From JADJLQ01 sp040007895 (GTDB lineage: Bacteria; Bacteroidota; Bacteroidia; Chitinophagales; Saprospiraceae), in NCBI GenBank assembly GCA_040007895.1, contig JBDTUE010000156.1, forward strand, positions 1-10,077: a stretch of DNA of 10,077 bases. Reading direction: 5' to 3'. The notes below the pieces were generated by a model. That model worked only from the letters and a program-made list of their open reading frames with translations. It had not been told where the DNA came from and did not search any database. This document shows, one piece after another, positions 1-7,186 of this stretch. Each line of letters starts with the position of its first letter. Position 1 is the first letter of the stretch. Made by a program: the position numbers and the translations under genes.

Positions 1-701
1 TCAATTCCATACGCTGCATGGAGCAATTGACTGACCACTTTCGAAATGGTCATCTCATTTCTATGCATTTGAGGTAATAGTCCCATCACAGCATAACTGA
101 TTGGATTGACTGCCGGTATCAGGGTTTCCCAGGGATAACCTTTACCCCATATAAGTCCTATAACTGTTATGGTCAGGTCGGCTGACTGAGCAAGCAGATA
201 ATTCAACATATCTATGGAATTGTTTGAATTTTGATTTACGGTATGGAAAATGGGAGTTTGTCCACCAAATCCAAATTCATCGATTCCTGCTTTTACATTG
301 ATGGAAGCTCCAAACTCCACCAGACATTGAGCACAGGAGACATGATTAAATTCTGCACATATATGTAGTAAGGTCACTTGATATAAAGGAGTATAGGCAC
401 ATCGTAAATCATATCTCCTGTTTATAAGTTCAGTATCCTTTTTTAATTCTGATTGTAGGGAATGTGCATCATCCACCAAAACAGCAAGTAACGCTTTATC
501 CTCAAAGAGTAAACCATAGTCGATAAAAGTCTGGACACAATGTTTAAAATTTGGAGTCCGGGTATACTCACTTGTCAATTCATAAATGAGTGGTGTACCA
601 TTGTAAGAATCGTTTGGACTGATGCCATGTTCAAAACATTCTTTAATGCCGGTGACATCGTGGCATTCAATATCACCAATAAGTTTTGCGAGGTAATCCA
701 T
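1..701 (-). CDS. Ankyrin-repeat protein, 3' end cut by window edge
   Basis: Reading from ATG at 701-699, 233 codons stay open to the window edge, so the stop lies outside. Ankyrin-type helical repeats are visible: NGTPLIYEL near residue 34, TLLHICAEFNHVSCAQCLVEFGASIN at about 110-135 (canonical TxLHxA...LxxxGA.xN spacing), and GQTPIFHTVNQ with a following LLAQSADL at about 147-176. The tail (WGKGYPWET, NPISYAVMGLL, HRNE, residues 185-216) resembles the C-terminal part of a bacterial ankyrin family I recall from Bacteroidota, so probably few residues are missing; that is inference. No signal peptide is seen, so it is likely cytoplasmic, and a protein-protein interaction role is the family default. 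Its partner is unknown. The gene starts next to a decayed permease fragment, so its promoter must lie in that fragment, or it is read through from the amidase 178 bases upstream. Confidence 0.85.
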   Translation of the reverse strand, partial: MDYLAKLIGDIECHDVTGIKECFEHGISPNDSYNGTPLIYELTSEYTRTPNFKHCVQTFIDYGLLFEDKALLAVLVDDAHSLQSELKKDTELINRRYDLRCAYTPLYQVTLLHICAEFNHVSCAQCLVEFGASINVKAGIDEFGFGGQTPIFHTVNQNSNNSIDMLNYLLAQSADLTITVIGLIWGKGYPWETLIPAVNPISYAVMGLLPQMHRNEMTISKVVSQLLHAAYGI

Positions 702-741
702 GAATTTTAATTTTAAAAGGAAACGTTATTTTTTAATTTAA

Positions 742-859
742 AGTTGCTTGTTTGTATGGTCAGTGATTGCTGATATCAATAATTGCAGCAGGGATGATTA
801 GTTTGAAGTCAATCAAAGCTGCTTTCGCCAATCCGATTAAAAGAATAAGGGTCGAATAA
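742..859 (+). pseudogene. C-terminal remnant of FtsX/MacB-type ABC transporter permease
   Basis: On the plus strand, bases 767-859 read LLISIIAAGMI followed by SLKSIKAAFANPIKRIRVE and a TAA stop. The ending 'SxxAIKAAxANPVKSLRxE-stop', after a short hydrophobic helix, is the very typical C-terminus of Bacteroidota MacB-like permeases (FtsX domain, PF02687). Just upstream, bases 751-771 in another frame read FVWSVIA, which would fit the start of the same last transmembrane helix, so one frame shift is implied. Nothing permease-like is visible before about 742, and there is no start codon or full domain. This is therefore a gene scar, not a small gene. Its stop lies 20 bases from the amidase stop, tail to tail. 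Confidence 0.72.
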
Positions 860-879
860 GCTGAAAGTGATTGTTATAC

Positions 880-2436
880 TCAAATATTCGGATGTTGTTT
901 GTACCATTCGGTGGCTTGTTCGTATGCATAACCAATTCTGAAAAGACTTGCTTCAGTCAATGGTCCACCCATCAGTTGGAATCCAGGTGGAGGCATGCCA
1001 CCTTCAGCTTTTCCACAGGGTAGAGTCAATGCAGGTATGCCGGCCATATCTGCCGGTTCGCCGAATTGAAGATCCAGTTCGTTACTAAAATGAGGAATGA
1101 CTCCTTCTTTACTGCGCCACATCTCATCGGTAAGGCCTTTGGCCATACCTCCAGCCGGAGCTGCAAATGCATCCACTGTGGAGAGCAGGGAGCGGAATTT
1201 TGTTTTAAAGTCTACTTGTAATTGACGAGCTTGTTTATATTGAGTCTCGGTTACTTTACTACCCATCTCCAATATGCCGGCAAAATCATTTCCATATTCA
1301 TTTTTCCTGGAAGGATAAGTAGATTTATTTGATTCGAACGCTTCTTTACTTACGATCGTAAACCAGGCACCTCCACGTTCTTTTTCATTGGAAGGCATCT
1401 CAAAAGGTACGATGGTAGCTCCCAGTTCTTCTAATTTTTTTATAGCACTTTCGATGGATGTGGACAAACCAGGATCTACATCTTTGCTTATATAATTATG
1501 ATCTACACCAATTTTCATTCCTTTGATATTATCCTTTATAGATGCATACATTGGTTGTGCTTTATCCTCTAATGAAGTTGCATCATGGGGATCATATCCT
1601 GCCATGACTTCAAGCATAAGCGCCGCATCAAGAACTGTTCGCGTCATTGGTCCTACATGATCTAAAGATTCTGCCAACGGTAAAACACCATAACGGCTAA
1701 CAAGACCATACGTTGGTTTCATGCCGACGATTCCATTGGCAACACATGGAAAACGTATAGAACCTCCCGTATCCGAACCAATAGATCCAAAACATAAACC
1801 AGCAGCGGTGGCTACACCAGACCCACTGGAAGATACCCCTGTCCATAGATCGCTACCCCAGGGATTTTTAGGAATCTTTGATATAGAATTGTATCCTCCC
1901 ATAGCTCCTTCGGTAAGATTTAATTTACCAAGGATTATAGCACCTGCCTGTTGAAGTTTATCTATTACTGTAGCATTAAAAGAAGGAATAAAATTGGCAT
2001 TGAATGAATGGCTGCCGGTGGTAGGAGCGTTGGTAGTAAATAAAAGATCTTTGACTGCAATAGGAACACCATGTAGCGGACCCCGGTATTTACCTTCAGC
2101 TAATTCTTTATCCATAGCTTTTGCGGTAGAGAGGGCAGATTCATTCATCACTGTGATATAACTGTTGAGTTTAGTATCGAGCGTTTCGATCCTCTTCAAG
2201 ATCAATCGGGTAATTTCTTCAGAGGATATTTTTTTATTGCGAATGAAGTCAGCGATCTCGGAGAGTGTCGCAAAGTGAATAGATTGTAATTCTCCTGCCT
2301 GTAAAGCTGGTTTTATTTCTTTACAGCTCATCGCAAAAGGTATAGTCATGGACGCTAAAGCAATAAGTCGTGTGACTTCACGTCTTGAAATTTTTTGATT
2401 CGTTGACAAAAGAAGATCTGGATTAATAATTGACAT
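880..2436 (-). CDS. Exported amidase-signature family hydrolase
   Basis: This 518-residue protein belongs to the amidase signature family, which hydrolyses amide bonds and includes GatA. The catalytic set is complete: Lys129 in the VKDL motif, cis-Ser202 in SSSGSG, and nucleophile Ser226 in SDTGGSIRFP. The 24-residue spacing from cis-Ser to Ser equals that in malonamidase E2. The family C-terminal element PPGFQLMGGP...AYE is present at about 485-507. The N-terminus has a twin-arginine pair (SRRE, residues 17-20), then a hydrophobic run and Cys38 (FAMSC). That suggests Tat export and, with a weak lipobox, possible lipid anchoring. An export signal and the lack of gatB/gatC neighbours argue against a tRNA amidotransferase subunit. 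The substrate cannot be read from the sequence. The gene stands alone: 3' is the permease remnant, 5' a 422-base repeat-bearing gap. ATG at 2436 is the only start that keeps the signal. Confidence 0.93.
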   Translation of the reverse strand: MSIINPDLLLSTNQKISRREVTRLIALASMTIPFAMSCKEIKPALQAGELQSIHFATLSEIADFIRNKKISSEEITRLILKRIETLDTKLNSYITVMNESALSTAKAMDKELAEGKYRGPLHGVPIAVKDLLFTTNAPTTGSHSFNANFIPSFNATVIDKLQQAGAIILGKLNLTEGAMGGYNSISKIPKNPWGSDLWTGVSSSGSGVATAAGLCFGSIGSDTGGSIRFPCVANGIVGMKPTYGLVSRYGVLPLAESLDHVGPMTRTVLDAALMLEVMAGYDPHDATSLEDKAQPMYASIKDNIKGMKIGVDHNYISKDVDPGLSTSIESAIKKLEELGATIVPFEMPSNEKERGGAWFTIVSKEAFESNKSTYPSRKNEYGNDFAGILEMGSKVTETQYKQARQLQVDFKTKFRSLLSTVDAFAAPAGGMAKGLTDEMWRSKEGVIPHFSNELDLQFGEPADMAGIPALTLPCGKAEGGMPPPGFQLMGGPLTEASLFRIGYAYEQATEWYKQHPNI

Positions 2437-2547
2437 ACAATTTGATTTATAATTCTGAGGATATTTTTTTTCGATAGTATCAGGTAAGCAAAGTATTAAA
2501 GTAGTGGATAATTATTGTTTTCGGAATAAAAAGAAAAGGTAGTTATC

Positions 2548-2701
2548 TCCCGCTAAGAGCGCAAAGGACGCAAAGTAGATTTTAATAAATAATATTTTTT
2601 CATTTTAATTTCGAATTTGATTTATTGAATGCAAAGACCTGTTCTAAACTTTTATTGAATTTTCAATTATTTCTTTTGCGACCTTAACGCCTTTTACGGG
2701 A
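2548..2701. repeat. Imperfect inverted repeat with GCAAAG-type arms
   Basis: The left arm at 2548-2577 contains CGCTAAGAGCGCAAAGGACG followed by CAAAG. The right arm at 2672-2701 contains TTTTGCGACCTTAACGCC and is its inverted copy. Aligned as reverse complements, the 30-base arms agree at about 20 positions, and the spacer is 94 bases. Short runs of CGCAAAG/CTTTGCG in either orientation are a familiar extragenic repeat type in Bacteroidota and some other phyla, often beside GxxExxY or four-helix-bundle (S23-like) genes. The spacer is AT-rich with no open reading frame of note. No transposase, clear target duplication or poly-T tract is present, so this is called a repeat and not an insertion sequence or terminator. 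Confidence 0.65.
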
Positions 2702-2736
2702 AATCTTACCGGAAACACCACTCAATTGATCAAAAA

Positions 2737-2808
2737 ATGACGGAAAATCAAATTGCTACCATTGAAAAAGGTAAATCAATTTTTTATATAGATTTTCCAT
2801 TTGAATAA
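2737..2808 (+). pseudogene. Possible truncated GxxExxY-family gene start
   Basis: A 23-codon frame starts at ATG 2737 with MTENQIATI, then EKGKSIFYIDFPFE and a TAA stop. The first nine residues match what I know as the common N-terminus of GxxExxY proteins (MTENEIATIV-like). After that the family helix and the GPGLLESVYE motif are missing. The location, 35 bases after a GCAAAG repeat arm, is where such genes are often found. The call is a scar left after deletion of nearly all the gene. The match is short, so chance resemblance remains possible. It is tail to tail with the SRPBCC gene whose stop is at 2859. Confidence 0.42.
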
Positions 2809-2858
2809 AATCGCAGTCAATATTTCTTAAAACAATTTCACTACATCCAGGTCTAAAA

Positions 2859-3293
2859 TCAGGTGCTCAACACTCGGTCCAGTTTGGAGAAAGTATCCAA
2901 CCATCCTTGATAATAACCATGTTTTGATTCTGTACCCGTGCCGGCATGTTCAAAATGCATTCTGGTACTATATCCTTCGGTCTGGAACAATATGGTGACA
3001 AAGGATTCAACTCCCGGCTCATTTTTCCACATCCAGGTGAAAGCTAATTTTTTAAGGATCTGAACATCTTTATAAACCCCGGTGCAAGTATGTTCCGTTG
3101 AATCACTATCCTGAAAGGTAATTTCGAAGTGACCATCTGGTTTTACATCAATACTCGCTTTTAATACTTTGCCATTTGGATCAGATCCAAACCATTTCAT
3201 GATATATTCAGGATCCGTCCATGCTTTCCATACTTCCTCTAAAGAAGCATTGAATATCTTTTTAATTAATATGGTCTCGTTAATTTCTTCCAT
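2859..3293 (-). CDS. SRPBCC / AHSA1-domain protein (copy 1)
   Basis: At 144 residues it has the usual length of a stand-alone AHSA1-like SRPBCC (START/Bet v1-like) domain, a helix-grip fold with a hydrophobic ligand pocket. Visible signatures are VWKAWTDPEYIMKWFG (residues 21-36) after the first strand, GVYKDVQILKKLAFTW (72-87) and the final helix GYYQGWLDTFSKLDRVL (126-142). No signal peptide is present, so it is probably cytoplasmic. The ligand or client is unknown. Despite the name 'activator of Hsp90 ATPase homologue', bacterial single-domain members are not shown to act on HtpG. The lipoprotein gene lies 91 bases upstream on the same strand, so co-transcription is possible but unproven. 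ATG 3293 gives the standard family N-terminus. Confidence 0.92.
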   Translation of the reverse strand: MEEINETILIKKIFNASLEEVWKAWTDPEYIMKWFGSDPNGKVLKASIDVKPDGHFEITFQDSDSTEHTCTGVYKDVQILKKLAFTWMWKNEPGVESFVTILFQTEGYSTRMHFEHAGTGTESKHGYYQGWLDTFSKLDRVLST

Positions 3294-3384
3294 GCCATCG
3301 CCAAATCGATAAAAGCAAATAATGAGTAAATTAGAATTTTTATTTTAGACTGCTATGAAGATTGAAAACACAAGAATTATTTCA

Positions 3385-3819
3385 CTAATTCTTTGTGAAA
3401 ACTGACAGAAAATGTAATGTTTTGCCTTTAGTATCATATGATTCAGGATACGTTTTACCGGATAGATCATAACATATAGTTAGCTGTTCTTCCTTAGTGT
3501 CAACTGCATTTGGTGCAAATTTATAAATAGCGGTAATATGTTTTCCTGCATTAACTCCTTCCTTACCGTAGATGTCCATTTTATCGCTTGTATACTTTAT
3601 AATTCCTTTATCTACACTCTCGGCAATAAAGCTATAGGTAGTATCCAGGATAGTGAGTTTTTGGTAGGCAAAAGCAATTTGTGGAATGGTCACCCCAGCC
3701 ATTTCCTGTCTGAGTGGCGTCCAGGTTCCGTTTAGTTTATTAGTTGCAACTGTAGTATTCTTTGCGCTTGAGCAGCTAAGAATTAAACTTAAAAGGAGAA
3801 AAAATGTGATTAGTCGCAT
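3385..3819 (-). CDS. Small lipoprotein, TIGR03067-like domain
   Basis: The N-terminus MRLITFFLLLSLILSC is a lipoprotein signal with lipobox LILSC, so Cys16 should be acylated and the mature protein membrane-anchored. After a short polar linker, the rest fits the TIGR03067 pattern as I know it: KLNGTW near residue 28, a central strand region, GKHITAIYKF (92-101), then LTICYDLSGKTYPESYDT (113-130), and a short closing strand ending in FTKN. That layout suggests a small lipocalin-like beta barrel. The molecular function of the family is not known. No catalytic residues are evident. It lies 91 bases upstream of the first SRPBCC gene. The start is fixed by the signal peptide. Confidence 0.85.
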   Translation of the reverse strand: MRLITFFLLLSLILSCSSAKNTTVATNKLNGTWTPLRQEMAGVTIPQIAFAYQKLTILDTTYSFIAESVDKGIIKYTSDKMDIYGKEGVNAGKHITAIYKFAPNAVDTKEEQLTICYDLSGKTYPESYDTKGKTLHFLSVFTKN

Positions 3820-4053
3820 ATGTTTTTATTTTTTACAAGTTAATAACTTCCTTTTGGATTCCGTTCACTTTGATTTTAAATAAGCTATTAAATTATCCCT
3901 TTTAAGATTGGAATGACTGCTTTTTTGATCTTTTTAATTATTCTAAATTTTTGAAAATAAACGGCTTATTCATGTTGTATAAACTGTATTGCCAAGAGGC
4001 TGATTAAAATGCATATCGTATGATTTTTAAATAGTAATACTTCAAAATACACC
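3820..4053. other. Intergenic 234 bases, no gene seen
   Basis: This very AT-rich spacer lies between the G3E GTPase stop and the lipoprotein start, both minus strand. I read all frames and found only frames of about 14 codons or fewer, with no recognisable protein. It presumably holds the promoter of the lipoprotein gene, but I could not place a clear Bacteroidota TTTG / TAnnTTTG pair, and I see no strong hairpin with a T tract. Confidence 0.5.
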
Positions 4054-5148
4054 TTAATCGATGACTCTATCATATCGGTACGTCGGAGTAGGGTATCCGG
4101 GACTTAAAGCCCTGGATGCTTTTATTTTTAATTTGACTGAATTTTTAGAAACGGCATACAGGGATTCTTTTACCAATAATTCAAGGGTGCGCGGACTAGT
4201 GCCTGCCCTTGCATTGATTATGAGTCGTGCATCATTACTTATTCCGGCAAATCCCCTCAAACTCAAGGTACTCAGGTTGCCAGTCAGATTCCCGGCCACA
4301 AAGTGAATTCCTGCCTCAAGCATTATTTTTATATGACCCACAGGTATCCCCATTTCGTCTACTTTCTTGCCGAGTTCTATTAAAAAATTCTTTGCAAAAT
4401 CATCCCAATTAATTGCATCTCCCTCCAGAAGGACAATACTATTTAACCATCCCATTAATGCTTCTCCATGAGCATACTTGTCGTAATCGACTTCAATAAT
4501 CCGGTTACCTGCTTCAGTACTTTCTAAGACCAGGGACAACCATTCCTGCAGACCTTCACCTGTCTGCGAACTAATCGATAATACGATAGCATCGGGAAAT
4601 TGGGATTTGGTTTTTGCAATTAATATTTCCATCTCTGCAGGCTCCAGGACATCGGACTTCGAAGCCAGGATGATATCGGCTTCCTCCAATTGTTTACTAA
4701 ATATATAAGCGGCGTCAGGATGCAAACCAGCAGTACCACCATCGAGGATATCTGCCAATTTATTAGGATCTGCTAAAACGGTGAGTGGAGACAGTAAAAG
4801 ATCCCTACTCTGATGTTCTTTTAATGGTTGCATGATCGTAGCTGAAAGATCTGTACAACTCCCGACAGGTTCGGCAAGGATGATATCTGCCTGGTGTTCA
4901 GAATTTATTTTATGTATAGATTTAATAAATCCATCAAAATTGCAACAGAAACAACTACCACTGACTTCAGCAACTTCTACATTGGTCAATAATAATAAAG
5001 CGGTATCTACGAGTTCAGGAGCCTGGTCATTAGTGATCAATCCAACCCGCTTCCCTTGTTTCATTAATAGGTTAGTGGTTTCAAAGAGAAGTGAGGTCTT
5101 TCCAGCTCCAAGAAAACCACTTACAAGGATTAATCTTGTTGTATTCAT
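4054..5148 (-). CDS. G3E-family GTPase, CobW/P47K-like
   Basis: This 364-residue P-loop GTPase belongs to the G3E class (CobW, UreG, HypB relatives), which generally serve as metal chaperones or metallocentre assembly factors. Seen in order: Walker A GFLGAGKTS (11-19), NDQ at 40-42, the metal-binding CxCC signature as CFCC (66-69), the AEPVG segment (92-96) in the switch/Walker B position, and a base-recognition motif SKSD (163-166) in place of NKxD. TGEGL near 196 belongs to the C-terminal edge of the G domain. The remaining roughly 160 residues are not an evident CobW_C domain and end in a basic YPTPTYRYDR tail. The metal and client are unknown. A possible Shine-Dalgarno AAAGG lies 6 bases before ATG. 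The CocE-type gene ends 55 bases upstream, so the two may form an operon. No cobalamin genes are nearby, so a B12 role is unsupported. Confidence 0.9.
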   Translation of the reverse strand: MNTTRLILVSGFLGAGKTSLLFETTNLLMKQGKRVGLITNDQAPELVDTALLLLTNVEVAEVSGSCFCCNFDGFIKSIHKINSEHQADIILAEPVGSCTDLSATIMQPLKEHQSRDLLLSPLTVLADPNKLADILDGGTAGLHPDAAYIFSKQLEEADIILASKSDVLEPAEMEILIAKTKSQFPDAIVLSISSQTGEGLQEWLSLVLESTEAGNRIIEVDYDKYAHGEALMGWLNSIVLLEGDAINWDDFAKNFLIELGKKVDEMGIPVGHIKIMLEAGIHFVAGNLTGNLSTLSLRGFAGISNDARLIINARAGTSPRTLELLVKESLYAVSKNSVKLKIKASRALSPGYPTPTYRYDRVID

Positions 5149-5165
5149 GAATACCTTTATTTAGT

Positions 5166-5175
5166 AACTTAAGTT
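5166..5175. promoter_or_regulatory. 10-base perfect palindrome AACTTAAGTT
   Basis: A perfect palindrome lies in the 55-base gap between the CocE-type hydrolase stop and the GTPase start, 18-27 bases before the GTPase ATG. It has no loop, so it would be a dimeric protein site rather than a terminator. A palindrome of this length made mostly of A and T is expected fairly often by chance. Confidence 0.15.
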
Positions 5176-5203
5176 GGACTTGTTCAATAAAATTTGTAAT
5201 CTA

Positions 5204-7051
5204 TTATTCTTCTTTCATTACCGGCAACTCGATGTAGGTCGCTAATTGTCGATTACAATAAACGGTGTGTGTTGCTTTAATAAAATCTTTTTCCGTTGCT
5301 TCAAATATATTAGGAACAAAATGTTGAGGATTGCGATCTATGATTGGAAACCAGGTACTCTGAATCTGAATCATTAAATGGTGCCCGGTTAAAAAAGTAT
5401 GGTTAATATCATGCAGGTCGATTATAAATTCCTCTGGTTTATTGGAAACTAACGGTACAGGTTTTTCAAAACTTTTTTTAAATCGTCCACGGAATACTTC
5501 CATGGCCACCGGCAATTGATATCCACTCATTAATAAATCTTTATTATTGATATCGGGATATACATCTATCAGTTTTACTACAAAATCTGCATCTGTAGCC
5601 GAAGTGCTGGCAAAAATATGTGCTTTGATTTTTCCTGTTACAGTAAGATTTTCTTTGAGGCTATCTCCTGTAAAACTAATTACGTCAGGCCTTGTACTCA
5701 CAAAACGCTGATCTTCTACATGCCATTTTCCCCAGCGGCTTCCCGTGCCATACGTAGCTTCAATAGGTTGGCTACGGTAAGGAACAGGTTTTGCAGGATC
5801 ACTGACATAGCGGACATCACCTTTACTGATTACTGGTTTAGTAAAATCAAGTGTATTATCAGAATGAATATATAATTTTCTTGGCTCCGCATTCTTTGGT
5901 GGCCAGGTATTGTATGTTTTCCATTGGTTACTCCCTGTTTGAAAACAATTGGCTTCAGCAAATTTATCAGTACCAATTCCCTTCAACCAATAATCAAACC
6001 ATTGTTTTTGTAAGGCTTGAAACCAAACAGCGGTCTTATTCTGGAAATCTATTTTTCCTAAACTATCAGCTTTCGTACCGGCCCATTGACCATGATTCCA
6101 CGGACCGAGTACAATATAATTCTTGTTGAAACTATCTTTTTTTTCAAGATGGTTGTACATGATTTGTGGCCCATTCAGATCTTCCTGATCGTAGTATCCA
6201 CCTACATGCAAGGTGGGTATCTGAATAGACTGTACGGTAGTTAACATAGATTGCTGAACCCAAAAATTATCATAATTGGGATGTTTGGCAAAATCATTCC
6301 ATGCAGGCAGTTTTCCTTTGAAATAAAGATCATTTACATTTTTTAAAGTACCCAGTTTAAGATACCAATTGTATAAATCAAATTGAGGGAATGGATAATC
6401 ACTATTAGCTTCTTTTTCGTTTTCAACCAAATAACTGTATTCGAAACCATAACTTAATCGGAAAGCACCGTTATGGTGAAAATCATCACCTAAAAACATA
6501 TCAGTGGGTGATGCCTGTGGCGAGCAAGCTTTGAGTGCCGGGTGAGGATCTACCGAGGCATCCAGAGCTGTATAACCATCGTAAGAAATACCAAAAATCC
6601 CGGCGTTTCCATTATTAAAGGGGATATTTTTTATTAACCAGTCAACAGCGTCATACGTATCTGTACTTTCATCTGTTTTGGTTTTATCTTTTACGTGATA
6701 CAACGGACGGTTCATTTCAAAACTACCTTCACTTTTGAATTTTCCACGTATATCCTGGAATATAAAAATGTATCCATCCTCAGCCATGTTCCGGTAATAG
6801 GAAGGGAAGGTTGATGTATTAATGGTGGAATCCTCTTTAATCGGAAAGTCTGATCCATACGGTGTACGTTGTATAAGGAATGGCAATGGGTGAGTATTTC
6901 CGGTCGGACTTAACACCACTGTAAATAACCTGGTTCCATCCCGGGTCGGAATCATGTATGTTTTTTTTGTATAGGACGGAAAGGTCGCTTGTTGTGCTTC
7001 TGCCGAAATTAACTGGTTAATAAACAACAGTAGAAGTATGTATTTTTTCAT
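5204..7051 (-). CDS. Secreted CocE/NonD-family alpha/beta hydrolase (S15-type)
   Basis: This 615-residue protein has a cleavable signal peptide (MKKYILLLLF..., probable cleavage after SAEA, residue 19). The alpha/beta-hydrolase domain carries the S15/CocE signatures: RDGTRL (37-42), RTPYG (62-66), the nucleophile elbow GISYDG with Ser156, the acid in GGYYD at Asp288, and the base in GPWNHG at His320. The C-terminal part (about 390-615) corresponds to the jelly-roll X-Pro dipeptidyl-peptidase C-terminal domain (PF08530). The family includes cocaine esterase, glutaryl-7-ACA acylase and X-Pro peptidases, so ester or amide hydrolysis outside the cytoplasm is well supported. The exact substrate is not. 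Its length is normal for secreted Bacteroidota members. It precedes the G3E GTPase by 55 bases and follows the dioxygenase by 135 bases, all on the same strand. Confidence 0.93.
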   Translation of the reverse strand: MKKYILLLLFINQLISAEAQQATFPSYTKKTYMIPTRDGTRLFTVVLSPTGNTHPLPFLIQRTPYGSDFPIKEDSTINTSTFPSYYRNMAEDGYIFIFQDIRGKFKSEGSFEMNRPLYHVKDKTKTDESTDTYDAVDWLIKNIPFNNGNAGIFGISYDGYTALDASVDPHPALKACSPQASPTDMFLGDDFHHNGAFRLSYGFEYSYLVENEKEANSDYPFPQFDLYNWYLKLGTLKNVNDLYFKGKLPAWNDFAKHPNYDNFWVQQSMLTTVQSIQIPTLHVGGYYDQEDLNGPQIMYNHLEKKDSFNKNYIVLGPWNHGQWAGTKADSLGKIDFQNKTAVWFQALQKQWFDYWLKGIGTDKFAEANCFQTGSNQWKTYNTWPPKNAEPRKLYIHSDNTLDFTKPVISKGDVRYVSDPAKPVPYRSQPIEATYGTGSRWGKWHVEDQRFVSTRPDVISFTGDSLKENLTVTGKIKAHIFASTSATDADFVVKLIDVYPDINNKDLLMSGYQLPVAMEVFRGRFKKSFEKPVPLVSNKPEEFIIDLHDINHTFLTGHHLMIQIQSTWFPIIDRNPQHFVPNIFEATEKDFIKATHTVYCNRQLATYIELPVMKEE

Positions 7052-7134
7052 TTTGGTTAGTTTGGTAAATCTATTAAAAAGGAAGATGATAACAGAGGAT
7101 TAATCTGAATTGGGGAATAAGAATGCAAATTGAT

Positions 7135-7165
7135 GAATTAATCTCTGGAATTGGAGATTTGATTC
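7135..7165 (-). terminator. Imperfect hairpin downstream of dioxygenase gene
   Basis: Six base pairs AATCTC/GAGATT (7140-7145 with 7154-7159) enclose an 8-base loop. An outer GAAT/ATTC pairing (7135-7138 with 7162-7165) can extend it past small bulges. It lies 22 bases after the dioxygenase stop on the minus strand. There is no clear T tract after it, so it is a weak terminator candidate at best. It could also be chance in AT-rich DNA. Confidence 0.22.
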
Positions 7166-7186
7166 TATAATCATCCCCTGTTTGCC

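Noticed and set aside
814..828. AAAGCTGCTTT near-palindrome as a terminator
   Set aside because: The two 5-base halves have a one-base centre, which cannot form a hairpin loop, and it lies inside the permease remnant's coding tail.
1721..1954. 77-codon plus-strand frame inside the amidase gene
   Set aside because: It lies opposite the catalytic core of a clear gene and its translation shows no family features.
880..2436. Amidase as GatA of the tRNA amidotransferase
   Set aside because: It has an N-terminal export signal and no gatB or gatC neighbours, and the family is broad.
3538..3883. Two 65-codon plus-strand frames over the lipoprotein gene
   Set aside because: They overlap a well-supported lipoprotein on the other strand and show no recognisable domain or plausible start.
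4832..5164. 110-codon plus-strand frame opposite the GTPase N-terminus
   Set aside because: It is antisense to the Walker A and CxCC region; the open frame follows from the coding strand's composition.
5618..6129. Two overlapping plus-strand frames inside the CocE-type gene
   Set aside because: They are antisense to the conserved hydrolase and C-terminal domain, with Cys/Tyr/Ile-rich sequence without motifs.
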